From assembly GCA_037043015.1 (NCBI GenBank), contig CM073330.1, positions 12,542,512-12,606,511 on the forward strand: a stretch of 64,000 nucleotides of DNA, read 5' to 3'. Every line of letters starts with the position of its first letter. Position 1 is the first letter of the stretch. This document shows positions 25,116-38,000 of this stretch, one piece after another. A program made the position numbers and the translations under genes. Source of the stretch: Bryum argenteum (lineage: Eukaryota; Streptophyta; Bryopsida; Bryales; Bryaceae). The notes under the pieces are model-generated. The model had not been told where the DNA came from, searched no databases, and was given only the letters and a program-made list of their open reading frames with translations.

Positions 25116-26318
25116 GTTTAGAGTCCTATAATAAATTCCTGGACACAGAATATAATTAATTTAGGAATTATTATTTCCAATACACTAGGAACATGTATAA
25201 CAAGAAATGGGAATGACTCGCATTACTTCGTAATTCAAAAGTAACTCATAATACTATTAATTACAGAGAGTATATATGAAAAAATTTTAAAAATAAAACC
25301 AACTTCGTTACATACACACGTTCAGATAAAATATTAATTTTAAAAACTACAAGTCGAATGTTTTATAGGACTAACCCTGCATCACATGTTTGACCCAGTA
25401 GAATTCCAGAGTTGACCATCGTATTAAGCGTTACTTAGTGTAATAAGTGCAAAAGATCATGTGATGAATGGAAATCATAATTTAAGGACGTCCATAAGTA
25501 CGTACCTACGATGCTGAGATGGATGAGACGTTCTGACTGTGGGAAATGATGACGACCATTTATTAAACGAAATGATGAAACCGTTGCCGACCCCTCCCCG
25601 ATCCTGGCAGGGTGAAAGTTTGATTTTCGTGTCTGCATTATCCTCACTTGTTTTTCGACTCAGTTTTTCGTCGTCTCCGGTCTTCGCGTTCTTCTCGTCA
25701 GCTCGCTCTTTTCCTCCTCGTGTTCTTCTGCTCGTATAGTATTTCCGTTAGCTGCGCTCACAAGTTTACTTTTACTGGAGCTGTTGTAGGAGTCGGTGGT
25801 TTGTTTACCTGAAGTCGAGGTCGAGGTTGTGGACGTCGACGACGAGTTGAGGTCGAGGTTGTGTTCGACTGGAGGTCAAGTTGAGGACGAGTCAAGTGAA
25901 GTTGAGGTCGAGGTCGAGTTCAGATCGAGTTTCTGAAGCCGGTTAAGGGCGAGTCGGTCGCTGAGGTTGGTTTCCTGAGTTCGAGTAACCGGGTTAGAGT
26001 TTCTGAGCTCGAGCTCCTCACGTCAAGTTCGCGATATCAGGTAGCAGAGTGCGAGTAGCTGAGGGCGAGTGGTTCAGGGCGAGTTGCTGAAGGCAAGTTA
26101 CCCAGTAGGGTCGAGTCGATGTTTACGCGCTTAAGTTGAGTCGCTTCCCAGTACCTTTAGCAGTGAGTCGCATCAGTCGAAGCGGGTCCACTAGTTCCAT
26201 TATCTTTCGCTCTGTCCCTCCTCATCTTCCGCTAATCCATCTTTGGGTGCTTCGGTGTTTCTGCAGGTTCATACGGGATCAGAACCTGTCATTGCAGCAG
26301 AGCTATCGTGGTGGGTGA
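25116..26318. promoter_or_regulatory. Divergent intergenic region of the CACTA genes with GTCGAGGT repeats
   Basis: Lies between the starts of the minus-strand transposase and the plus-strand TnpA-like gene, so it should hold both promoters. From about 25806 to 25935 it has irregular repeats of GAAGTTGAGGTCGAGGT, and at 26047-26100 repeats of GGGCGAGTNGCTGA. No clear TATA box was chosen. Confidence 0.45.
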
Positions 26319-29300
26319 ATGACTGACGTCGAAATGGCCGATACTGGAGAAGGTAGTGGCGATGCGCAGAACCGCCAACGTAGATGTGTCTACGAGACAG
26401 GGGTCACTTGCGAGAAAGACGTTACCTGCAACCTGCGAGTGAAGGACGTTGACACACTGTACCAGACGAAGGAGGTCCAAATTCCTGCACCTAAGCCGTA
26501 TGCGACAAGGAGTGTCAAACATCCACCTCCAGGGTTTGAGTCGGGGACGACCGCACCAACGCAAATATGTATGCTGTCCAAGAAGGGTAACAAGAGGAAG
26601 AACCACCGAGGACAAGACCCGCAAATCTGGACAAAGAAGATCGTAAGGACCACAAGCGCATCGGGGAGGAGCGCGAAAACAATTTCCATGTACTGCCAGT
26701 GCCGATACCGTCATCGATTTGTCGATCAAGAGTCCAGCGAAGAAGAAAAAGACCTCAAGGCGGCAAAACAGGCACAAAGACAGTGCGACATCATCCGGAC
26801 CATCAAAGGCTGGTACGCGTAATTGCTCGAATTCATCTCAGACTCTGCAGGTGTTGCAGCACTCGAGGAGCATGAGGCCCAAAGACGCCGACGAAATCAA
26901 AGGCGGGGAGTCAGAGAAAACAGAGTTGGTGGGAAGCACTGCGATGAGGACGGAGCACGAGGTTCCCAGAAGAAGCCTCCACAAGTATCTGGAAGCCCAG
27001 GAGCGGCCGTGTGTTCCAAACAGAAATGCAACAGTATCAGAAGGTGGGGAAGGTAATATTACTGCCAACATATAAAGCATGAATTCGATTTCTGAATTCA
27101 GTACTTCAATTTCTGTTCTTGAGTTTCGATTCACTTTGGGCTGGTATCGAGTGCAGGATTTAGCTTCCCAGGTGTCAATGCAGATACTCTGCAGAAGGAG
27201 GTTGTTGCATTTGGCAGTGACAACGCCGGCCCTTCTCGAATTGAAGACATCGACGGGTCCCCAGTCCCTGCAGAGGAGCTGAAGGATGTTGACGCAGGCA
27301 CGGCAAGCGCAGAGGAGCCTTCGCTCACCCAGTTCGCGAAGGAGGGAAACGTAGAGCCGCTCCACACTGACGGAGGCTCTGAAATTGATGGGGGGCACGA
27401 CGACTGCAGAGGGGCCTTCGCTCGCTCAGTTCGCGAAGGAGGGAAACGCAGAGCCGCTCCACACTGAAGGTCGAGTGGCGAGTGAAGAAGGGTTGCGGAA
27501 GGACGGTAGTTAGGGAGTGAATTGCGAGGAGGCAGTTCCCGTGATTGAAGATGTGAATGCAACTCCAAATACAGAGTCCTTAGTTGCAGAAGCTAACCTT
27601 GTTGTATATGACGCAGGGAGAGCAGAGTCAGTCGCAGCACCAGTGAACCACGGAGCGCCGTCCAGTACTGCGGTTGAGTTCCCTTTGAGTGCTGCAGATT
27701 TAGAAAGTCCTCCTCCTCCCACTTCTCCGATAGATTTCCCTGTTCTAGATGCAGACACGCAATGCCAAACTCCTCAGAATAAGCCCAAGCCTTGTCAAAT
27801 TACGGTCGCAGATTGTTTGGCAGAGTTTAGAATTACGCGATCAAGAAGCCCCTCCCCCATTCCGCCTTCTCCACCGCAGGGTACCCCTAGTAGTCGGCCT
27901 CCGAGACACGGTAATAGTCGAGGCCAGTCCTCTCCTCCAGCAATGAAGTTAGTGCAGGTGTCACCCAACGCATCGGCAGCGACAACAGGAGGGGCAATGA
28001 AGGAAGGGCCGAAGATGTATCTCCATGCAATATTGAGCAAACTTTCGCCACTTGAGCAGGCGAGGTACCTGCGTGCAAAGGCTGAGGTACAAAAACTTTT
28101 ATTACATTCTTTCTATTCTGACTGCTTGTCATGCGAAGTAACTAAGTCCTGAATCAGTAATTACCAAGTCTAACTGTTACATATATCACTTTTGCACTTG
28201 CAGATGTTAGAAGAGAAGCTGGGAGCTACTGGACCACAGGAGGAGCTGACTGTGAGTAAAGAAAAGAGGGACAGCTCGAAGTCGAAGGGGAAGGCGAAGC
28301 TTGCGAAGGAGAATTCCACGCCTGAAAGCACACAGCCGTCAAAGAAGGAGTTGAGACGCGCGAGGAGGGCAGCCGAAAAACAAGCTGAGATGGAGAGCAT
28401 CGACAAGGCTATGCGTGACTTGGAGATGAAGAAGGCATTGCTTCAGGCGGACTGTAAGAAGAAAAACCGCAATCAGGTGCCCTCACCTCGTGAGAGTAGC
28501 AAAGGCCAGCCATCGAAGCGCAAAGAGCAAACCAGGGAGGCTTCGAAGGTAAGCGACATCACAGTGGGGAGGAAAAAGAACTCACAGTCATTGGATTCTG
28601 CAAATCGTAGTTTGCATAGCGAGAGCAACGCTATCCATGATTTGCATAATATAGGAGTATGGGATACTGTGAGGGAGGTGCCTCCATGCGAGGTGAATGA
28701 GCAGGGCCATCCGATTGGGAGGTTCTGGAAGCATATGCAAAGCTACACCCACGACCGAGCTCCATGGATTTTTCCGTGGGGCGTTTAAGTGGCCATTACA
28801 AGACAAGGCTTTGAAGAGAGCTTTTGCCAATAGGGTCCAGTCATTGTATCCGGGTAAATATGACATTGACTATGTATTAGAGGATGTAGCAACAAATATT
28901 AGACAACGCAGGCAGCGAACAAGGAATCACATGAAGAAAAATAACACAAAGAGGTTTACACAATCGCTCATGGTCTTACCGTCAAGTCATGGAATAATAT
29001 TTGGGCCTCCATTTCTAACCGGTCGTACCAGAAAAATCTAACAAATGCAAAGTAGCGGCGGATGCAAGGACGAACGAATGGGATACACACATCGACTCGA
29101 TTCGGCTGGGAGTGGCGGGACTAATCAAGAAATTTGTGAGCACTTTCTTTCCCTTTTCCATTTCAATGTCTCATAATATGAATTGTTTGATTCGTACGTT
29201 GTATACAATCACATGTACTGGCTTCACCACCCACCCAAGTAAGCATTTCCAACCTCTTTTTCGATTCCAATTCTCCTCGATGTGATTTCAAACATAGTTA

Positions 29301-29780
29301 TGTAGACCGGTATAGTACAGACATGTACTGTGAGGTAGATGTTAAATGTTGAGATTTATCAAGTTTGTACGCATTCCATATGACGACAGTAGAAATGCTT
29401 CGTATATCCATGCCGTTTTTGTGCTCTCATGTGCTGGGATGCGTTGATGTAGGAGGAAGAGTTCAAGCGTGTTCCTACGGAAGAGGAGGTTACGATAGGT
29501 AAACGAGATGGTATTAGAAGCCTATTTTCGATGTTACACAAGCGGTACATGGACAGAGCAGGGGGCGAGAACACTGGCTTGGCCATACAGCAGGCTGAAC
29601 CTTCAAAATCGCCCAAGGAACGACCGGTACGACGTGCCTCACAAGACACAGACGAGGACAGCGCGCGAACATCTTCAGACGAGGAAGACGAGGATCATAC
29701 ACGGCTTCATGAGAGATCAAGTGATTCAGATTCCTCGAAGTCGGTTACCAGCAAGGAAGACGGAGAGGGGGAAACCACCG

Positions 29781-29850
29781 GTGTGAGCGTTGAGCGGTGA
29801 GCGGTGAGCGGTGAGCGGTGAGCGGTGAGCGGTAAGGTTTGAGCGGTAAG
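29781..29850 (+). repeat. Left terminal heptamer array of the MULE
   Basis: GTGTGAGCGTT followed by six GAGCGGT heptamers, then AAGGTTT and one more GAGCGGT, then AAG and a poly-A run. Confidence 0.85.
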
Positions 29851-30598
29851 AAAAAAAAAATCTAAAAGTTAATGGCCCTATTACCATGGAATGGATGATT
29901 CAGAAATTTTAAAGTGGTTATTTTTAGGCAAAATAGTACCCAATACCGTGGACATAGGTCCTTCATCCATCCATTTTCATGGTATTGAGGTCATACATTA
30001 TTTTATAAATAATCCACACTTGCAATTTTAAATAAAAGTTAATTAATTTATGGGCTAACATCATTATGTGTAAGCAACACAATTCAAATCATATATTGGC
30101 TCCGTTCATTCAGAAATTCAAAACTTTAACCAAAACTTGGGAGGGCCCATTATGACAACTATAAAATCACTTTAATGATTTTAAAATTTAAATTAGAATT
30201 AGGGCTGACGTGTCACCTTGTAAGGTGTATAGAAAGACATTCACGTGGCATTCTAGTGGTCCGAGTTCGATTCTCCTCGGCCTCGTTTGAGCATTGCAAT
30301 GCGTCATAAAGCAGCTATCATGAGCTATAAAAATCCTGAACTAGAGCCTCTACCAATATTGGCTAGATTCAATCACTCCAATTCAAAATAAAGAACCATT
30401 TTGAAAATTTTAGTTTGCATTGAGTTTGAAACTTAAACATTCAGATATGAATTAAGAATGCGTTACACGTTCATGATTAATAGATAAACATTATATATAG
30501 AAATAAAAACGTATAATAAAACCACATGTACGACCAATGCCGTAGGGCAACTATATGTCCCTACGTAGTCCAAACCAAACCAAAAAAAAAAAAAACAC
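29851..30598. other. MULE left non-coding arm
   Basis: AT-rich. It includes a tRNA-like B-box sequence (GAGTTCGATTCTC, about 30260) without a foldable tRNA. Otherwise nothing recognised. Confidence 0.4.
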
Positions 30599-30842
30599 CT
30601 ACGATGCTGATGGTGAACGACCATTAAAGTGTTGGTCACACTGATCAGCCTCATCGTCTATAAACGCAAGCACTCTCGAGCTAAAGCGTCGACGTCTACT
30701 ACTGTTCGATATGACGGGAGAAGGGGCAGCGACAAATTCCTGAGCTATCCGCTCCACATAAGATGGCAGGGTGAAGGTTTGCGGAGGACTGCTGTACAGA
30801 CTACCGTCGCCAATCAAGAGTCGATTGGAACCTGCGATCCTA
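30599..30842 (-). other. Possible alternative terminal exon downstream of the ParB/methyltransferase gene
   Basis: After a good acceptor (CTGTACTTTTAG) an open frame reads AGSNRLLIGDGSLYSS through RRRRFSSRVLAFIDDEAD to a stop at 30599. Joining it to the last exon of the neighbouring gene through the donor GTGCGT at about 30928 would create a stop at once. It is therefore a separate remnant or an untranslated alternative end. Confidence 0.3.
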
Positions 30843-30919
30843 AAAGTACAGAAAAAGTCAATACCAATAAATTAGTAGCATGTGAAGGTGACAACAGAAG
30901 GGGGGAAAGTAAGAGATAA

Positions 30920-33900
30920 TTACGCACAAAATGTTGGGCGTTGCTTCTTCTGAAGCGGTTCAGAAGTGTCACTGTCGTAGTCATAATCAGGAACCGAATC
31001 GCCGCTTTCTTCCTCAAAAGCGGTACTATCCACGTAGGCCGATAGAAGTCCGTCGAATATCTCTTCATCAGCTTCAACAGCAATAAGATGACGGTTCGAC
31101 CGCGCACACGCAATCACGGAAGCACCTACATACCAAAAACCAACATCAGAACTACAATAATGAATAAGTTGAATGAGAGTTGGTTTAGCAACAACAAACC
31201 TGTACTAGGGCTCCAGTCAAAGACGATTCCCCGCTCGCATGTGAGAGAATCAATAAAACATTGGATGAAGGAGGGGTCCTTCTCTCGCGAGCCACGCCAC
31301 GGAGTACCATCTTCCTTCTTACGAATGGAATCATTGCTCGCAAAATTGAAAACATGGTCCTCCTCATCGGGAAGAATGGGCACACCCGCATACTCTTTCG
31401 CAACCTGTCTTATGGAGAATCTGGTGGCGAAAGACTTCCTAACGAAGACCTTAATGTGGAAGTTGTGAGTCTGCAAAATTCAATAGATGAGGAAGATTTT
31501 AAAAAAACGCTTTAAATAATCATGAATGATGATTTGAATGTAGTATGAAGACCATACCGTTTTCACGTGGGGGTTCGTCGAGGCCATTGGCATGGGATTA
31601 TATCCCCACCAATCTCGCACCATTCGGAATTCGAAAGCCTTTGACTCGGCATCGAGAGCTTTCTCGACTCGACGGTCCTTGGGATGCATAACAAGTATCG
31701 CACCCTCGTCTGTCAAGTTGTAGAAAGCAAAAAAGAAGACACTCTCGAAGTAGCTCTTCTCTCGCTTGTTCCACGAAGGAATCTCGACGGGCGACACGTC
31801 AGGCACGGGTAAGTTCTCAGGAACGTCCGCGTAGATGAGATCAATGCCCGGATGCGGGTGTTTCGTGCCCATCTCCTTACATGGATACTTCCTGTCCTTG
31901 CCAATCTTTGGAAATCACAGAAAGTTAGACATGTTATAAGCGATGTATTCCAATGAAAATATGAGTAAGAAAATAATGAAATAATAGATTTAAGACATTA
32001 TACCTTTTTGATGTGGTTGATGATGTCCATGACTTGTGTGTCCCATTCTTTTGTTTCATGAGCTGCCTTTTGGACAGAAGCTCCAATATCCCCTTTTTCC
32101 AAGTACATTGGAAGGGGAATAGTAATCTCAGAAGATGAGCACTGTCCAACATGCTTCGATTCAAGAAATGGGAGTGAGGCGAACTTCTTTCCGGAGTTGT
32201 GGTCAACTGTGAAAGATTGAGGAGGGGACCCAGCATTCGTAAGAGCGCCTGTAGAAATCTGAGTCAGTTGTCGACCGCGTCTAGCTACATTGTTCGTCGC
32301 TCCATGTGAAGCCTGAGTCAAATCAGCTTCAGCTGGATCTGCAACGTCTTCATCGAGCGGAGCGATGTCATCGGATGCTTGTTCAACATCAACTATAGGC
32401 TCCGCAGCACCGTTGCGTCGCTTTCTGTTTGCTCGGGTTCTGGGCTGTGCAACCGGTGAAGGTGGTTCGGATGGAGAGAGAGGTGCACTTGGTAAAATGG
32501 AGACGTCGTCGTCGTCATCGTCATCGATCTCCATAGGTGCATGGCTTGGTGCATTTGAACTGAGGTTCCGAAGGAGATGTCTCTCTTCCTTGTGCACGAA
32601 GTTATCGTTGCAATCAAGAAACCAACCACCGGTCAGCAATTGTGAGTTGGAGAACCGTTTCTGTTGGGCGTCGGAGAAGATGCTGGATGGATCATTTGAA
32701 ACGGTGACGTCCTCTAGTTCAGCAGAAATGGACCACGAAGCCAAGGCTCCTTTGCTAAGGAGCTCTCGTTTCAAGTACCTACAGCAAAGGAAACATATTA
32801 CAATGAGAGAATGTAGTATGCAAGATAGATTTTGGAACTCCGCATATTAAGTAGGAAATTGAGAATCTAAGTGAATACGTACCGAAATAAGAGCCGTTTA
32901 ATGGTAACCTTGCCACCACTAATCTTTTGAATATCGGATCCTTTTAAGAACTTCGGGGTGGCGGTTGGAGCAAGGTAGTTGCCAAAGGCATTTTCCCATA
33001 AAAGCAATCTCCATTTCTCAACGTACGCGGATGGCGTAAGTACAGCATCGGACCACTGAATGTGGATTTTGCCATCCTTGAGAAGTTGTTCTATTCCACT
33101 TTCAAGAGATTGTTGTAACTGCAACAAAGTTGAGCAAGTTTGAAAAAGTACAGCGTCAATGACGGGAGTGCAGTAATGACAGAAGTTAAGTACAATATAC
33201 CTGAGCCCAGAGAGAAGCGCGATGCAAAAATGCTTGCAACGTTTTATCCTTCATAGGGCGCTCTACGGGGAAGTGGACTGAGCGACGAACATCAGTTGGC
33301 GCATTCCACCATTGCAGCCACTTTCCCTTAAAATCGAAATGGACATTTGTGGTGGCAACCATGTGCAACCGTTCAATTGTCATATCAGGCTTCAGGTTGT
33401 GGCTGTAGTGAGAATAGATCTGCACATAGGACAAGTAAAAGTAGATAAGTTGAGTATTAATCAAGAACAGTATTGAGTATCCTTAGAAACTAAATAGACG
33501 GAATTATTTACCTCTTTCGGGAACACTTTGCCAAGTTGGTTATTGGCCACAGCAACCATCTTGTCAAATTGTTTGCCACGAATAGATTTGATTTCCGCTT
33601 TGATGGCGTTATCCATGGCACTCCAAACTCCTGGCCCCGTCTGCTTTTCTTTAGGGGTACTGGCGTAGTAATTAGCTTCGGCATTATCCGATGCTTTCGC
33701 TAACCGCCTCTACATGGCATAGAAGTAGTGGTAAGAAATTGTAGTGAAATGAGTACAAGATAGAACCGTTAGGTACGTGTTAAGAAATCTTACCGCATAT
33801 AAGAACTTGACGAAGACGTCCACCGTGACAGGATACCATGTTTCTTTTCTTACTTTAGCTTTTAAGCAAATTTGGTAATCCTCCGGAGTAATGAGGTCCT

Positions 33901-34896
33901 TGAAATCTTCAAGTTTCAACTTACCAAACTTTCGCATGCGTTGCAGCTTTGCACACAAACTATCTTCGACATAGTCATGTTCGGTAGACCTATATAACAG
34001 AAACAGATATGAGAGTACGTCAAGGTTCCAAAGAATTGAAATAAACTTAACAAATATAATGTTTCAAGTACTTACCAGTTGATGTCATTCATGGCGTCAA
34101 GAAGGAGATTGCTTTCACCGCGTGCATCGAGTACGATGCAATCAACTGAAATGTACCATGATGGATCCATCAGGTGGTACCTCTCAATGTGACGCATCCA
34201 CGCCGTCAGACGGTGGTTACCTTCATATACATAGAAGTATTTACCGCTGAGGTCATGCAGATCAGGATCCGACATCAAAGTCTTCTCGAACTCCTCATTT
34301 GCAGCTCTCCATAGCGAATTCTCCCACACACCATCTTCTGCACCAACTTTTTTATCTCTTCCTTTTCTATCGAATGGAGATACATACATGACTCGATCTC
34401 CTTCTCGGTAACCTTTATTGAACTCGTTTTCGAGTTTCCGGACATCTTGTTCGGAGATAGGTCGAACTTTTGGGTAAGACACCAAACGGCACAATGGAAT
34501 GAGCATACGTGACTTCTTAACAAGTTTGAAACGGAACCTGTTTATAATTGCAATAGAATCACTTTTGTGAATCATTCGCATTTCGTTGGCACTCCAGTCC
34601 GGGTCTTTGTTTTGAAGATGAGGAGGCATGTGAACTATGCCCACGTTCACACTTCCAGGCATAGGAGACTGTTCGTCATCTGAAGGGGACTCGTGTTCAT
34701 CGTCATCTTCCGCAGTTTCTGGAAGAGGTTCGGCTTGGATAGGACTATCGCTCGGAATTGCAGAAGACATGACTTGGACGTTCTCTTGTGCTTCGAGAAC
34801 GCTATTATCTCCATGAAGAACTGGAGCAGATGGGGAGTGTTGAGGAAGTACGGTAACTTCTTCGTCTTGAAGAGATAGTACGTCGGATATTCTCAT
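30920..34896 (-). CDS. ParB-like domain fused to a permuted DNA-methyltransferase-like domain
   Basis: Nine exons (34896-34076, 33989-33794, 33709-33512, 33419-33201, 33118-32883, 32778-32004, 31905-31558, 31470-31200, 31125-30920), all with GT-AG edges. They total 3,270 nt in perfect phase: 1,089 residues, no stop. Residues 1-100 are acidic. Residues about 130-260 resemble a ParB/sulfiredoxin-like domain: IPLCRLVSYPKVRPISEQDV, then FYVYEGNHRLTAWMRHI (EGNHR at 225-229). Residues 560-740 include an acidic and basic low-complexity linker (EIDDDDDDDV, RTRANRKRRNG). Residues about 816-1050 look like an amino-methyltransferase of the permuted type: IDLIYADVPENLPVPD at the motif IV position, LTDEGAILVMHP, then EKDPSFIQCFIDSL, GIVFDWSPSTGASVIACA (motif I) and HLIAVEADEEIF. 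Motif IV is DVPE instead of [DNS]PP[YFW], so activity is uncertain. Bacteria and phages often join ParB and methyltransferase domains; in a plant MULE this is unusual. Confidence 0.78.
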
Positions 34897-35037
34897 CTGA
34901 CAAATAAGAGAAAAAAATTCAAAGTCGAGAAAACCAAAATAATAAGAAATGAAATTAGTAATAAAATATGAAATTAAATATAAATCCGTTCATAGTGTAG
35001 AAAATTGTTGCAAGTATCAAATAGTGTTGTCATAAAA

Positions 35038-38000
35038 CTATATGGATTTCAACTTCGCTGCAAGGCGCGGAGAACGTCTGGGTGTATGCCTAGCTAATGC
35101 TCTCGCTTCAGTACGTCTAGCTTTGGCCTCATTTTTTTTAATTCTTATGTTCACTACTCGTGCAAACCGATCGAAATCATCACGTGAAGTGTGATTGACA
35201 GGTGAGGCAAGAGGCGGAGTCTCCGGAATCGAGGAGAATGGTATCACTAAACGCCGGGACTCTACATAAGCCAAGACATTCTTTCTCATAGCCGGGAAGT
35301 CGCTGTCGGCATCAGATTCCTCCTCTTTTGCGACTACGTTAACCTCTTTGGCGTCCTGCAGTACAACGTGGAACACTCAACATAAGTATGTACAGATATT
35401 CACATAAAATGAACAAAACTAATGAAAGATTATTATACATCACAACACATCGCCAAAAAAGCTAACAAGGTACCTGCAAAGCAAATCGGTAGTTGATATC
35501 CATTATATCTATGACATAAAAGAAAAGGTAACACTGAATTCAACTTCTGATACGTTTCACTAGTGAAGGGCCAGGCAAGGAAGTTCAGTCGAGAATAAGA
35601 ACAAGCCCGACATTGGCAAAATGGCGTCACCGCAATTACAGTAAAAAAATAAAACCAAAATCCAGAGATGCTATCCTCCTCGAATAACTCCACGAAGAGC
35701 CTTCTTAAGATGCCGACACCCTCCCATCAGTAGAGCAGGTTTTGTTCGAACCACACCATGAACAACGGGATCTCGAATGCAGGACTACAACGCGACACGA
35801 AAACGAGCGACGATGAAAAGTTGGAAAACACAAATTCAATCCTCTCTGACACGGTAAGGGGAATACGAAAGCATGACCACGACCACGACGGGGTGCACAG
35901 AGAACACCACGAACAAGGGGACCGAGACCACGAGTTTGAAGCAGAGGATTTTACCCTGTTAAGATGCCGACACCACGAACGAGGGGACCACAAATGCAGG
36001 ACCAAAAGTGACGGAACGAAAGTGACGCTGAGAAGTTTAAAAACAAATAATTTTCCCACGGAGGGCAAACCTGCGGTACCGCACGTTACCACCTCGGCGG
36101 CCCTGCTCCGATGCCGGCTCCCTCCCTTTCGGTGTGCAGGGCTGTGCTCGGTCAACACCGCGAACAAGGGACCACGAATGCAGCCAAACACCGGGCCTGG
36201 GTGCACAGACTACACCACGAACATGGGGACCACGACCACGAATGAAGGACCACGAACAAGGGGATCGCGACCAATATCAACAAAGTGGATTCAAAGTTCC
36301 AAAAAAAAGCATGCAATCATCCCACGCATACCAAACCTGCGGTACCGCAGGTTACCACCTCGGCGGCCCTGCTCGGATGCCGGCTCCCTCGCACCAACTG
36401 GAGCCCAGGACTGTGCATACAATGGGACTGGGACAGCAGCGAAAAATGGAAAGGGGGTGCACAGACATCACCACGCAGATGGGGACCACGACCCCGAATG
36501 CAGAATCGCGAACAATGGGACTACGAATGCAGGACCACGACCACGACGGTGTGCATAGACGACACCGCGAACAGTGGGACCTCAAATGCAGAGGACATTG
36601 CCCTGTTCTGATCCCGACTCACTCCCACAGCCAAAACCACGAACAAGGGGACCACGATTGCACGAATGCAGGACCAAGTTCAAAGTTCGAAAAAAAGCAT
36701 GCAATCATCCCACGCATACCAAACCTGCGGTACCGCAGGTTACCACCTCGGCGGCCCTGCTCCGATGCTGGCTCCCTCCCTTTCGGTGTGCGGTGTGCGC
36801 TCGGTCAACACCGCGAACAAGGGACCACGAATGCAGCCAAACACCGGGCCTGGGTGCACAGACTACACCACGAACAAGGGGACCACGACCACGAATGAAG
36901 GACCACGAACAAGGGGATCGCCACCAAGATCAACAAAGTGGATTCAAAGTTCGGAAAAAAGCATGCAATCATCCCACGCATACCAAACCTGCGGTACCGC
37001 AGGTTACCACCTCGGCGGCCCTGCTCCGATGCCGGCTCCCTCCCTTTCGGTGTGCAGGGCTGTGCTCGGTCATCACCGCGAACAAGGGACCACGAATGCA
37101 GCCAAACACCGGGCCTGGGTGCACAGACTACACCACGAACATGGGGACCACGACCACGAATGAAGGACCACGAACAAGGGGATCGCGACCAAGATCAACA
37201 AAGTGGATTCAAAGTTCCAAAAAAAACCAAGCAATCATCCCACGCATACCAAACCTGCGGTACCGCAGGTTACCACCTCGGCGGCCCTGCTCCGATGCCG
37301 GCTCCCTCCCTTTCGGTGTGCGGTGTGCTCGGTCAACACCGAAAACAAGGGACCACGAATGCAGCCAAACACCGGGCCTGGGTGCACAGACTACACCACG
37401 AACAAGGGGACCACGACCACGAATGAAGGACCACGAACAAGGGGATCGCCACCAAGATCAACAAAGTGGATTCAAAGTTCGGAAAAAAGCATGCAATCAT
37501 CCCACGCATACCAAACCTGCGGTACCGCAGGTTACCACCTCGGCGGCCCTGCTCGGATGCCGGCTCCCTCGCACCAACTGGAGCCCAGGACTGTGCATAC
37601 AATGGGACTGGGACAGCAGCGAAAAATGGAAAGGGGGTGCACAGACATCACCACGCAGATGGGGACCACGACCCCGAATGCAGAATCGCGAACAATGGGA
37701 CTACGAATGCAGGACCACGACCACGACGGTGTGCATAGACGACACCGCGAACAGTGGGACCTCAAATGCAGAGGACATTGCCCTGTTCTGATCCCGACTC
37801 ACTCCCACAGCCAAAACCACGAACAAGGGGACCACGATTGCACGAATGCAGGACCAAGTTCAAAGTTCGAAAAAAAGCATGCAATCATCCCACGCATACC
37901 AAACCTGCGGTACCGCAGGTTACCACCTCGGCGGCCCTGCTCCGATGCCGGCTCCCTCCCTTTCGGTGTGCAGGGCTGTGCTCGGTCATCACCGCGAACA

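Noticed and set aside
30190..30290. tRNA or tRNA-derived SINE (TGGCATTCTAGTGG and GAGTTCGATTCTC resemble A and B boxes)
   Set aside because: No acceptor-stem pairing or cloverleaf could be drawn and no SINE tail or duplication was seen.
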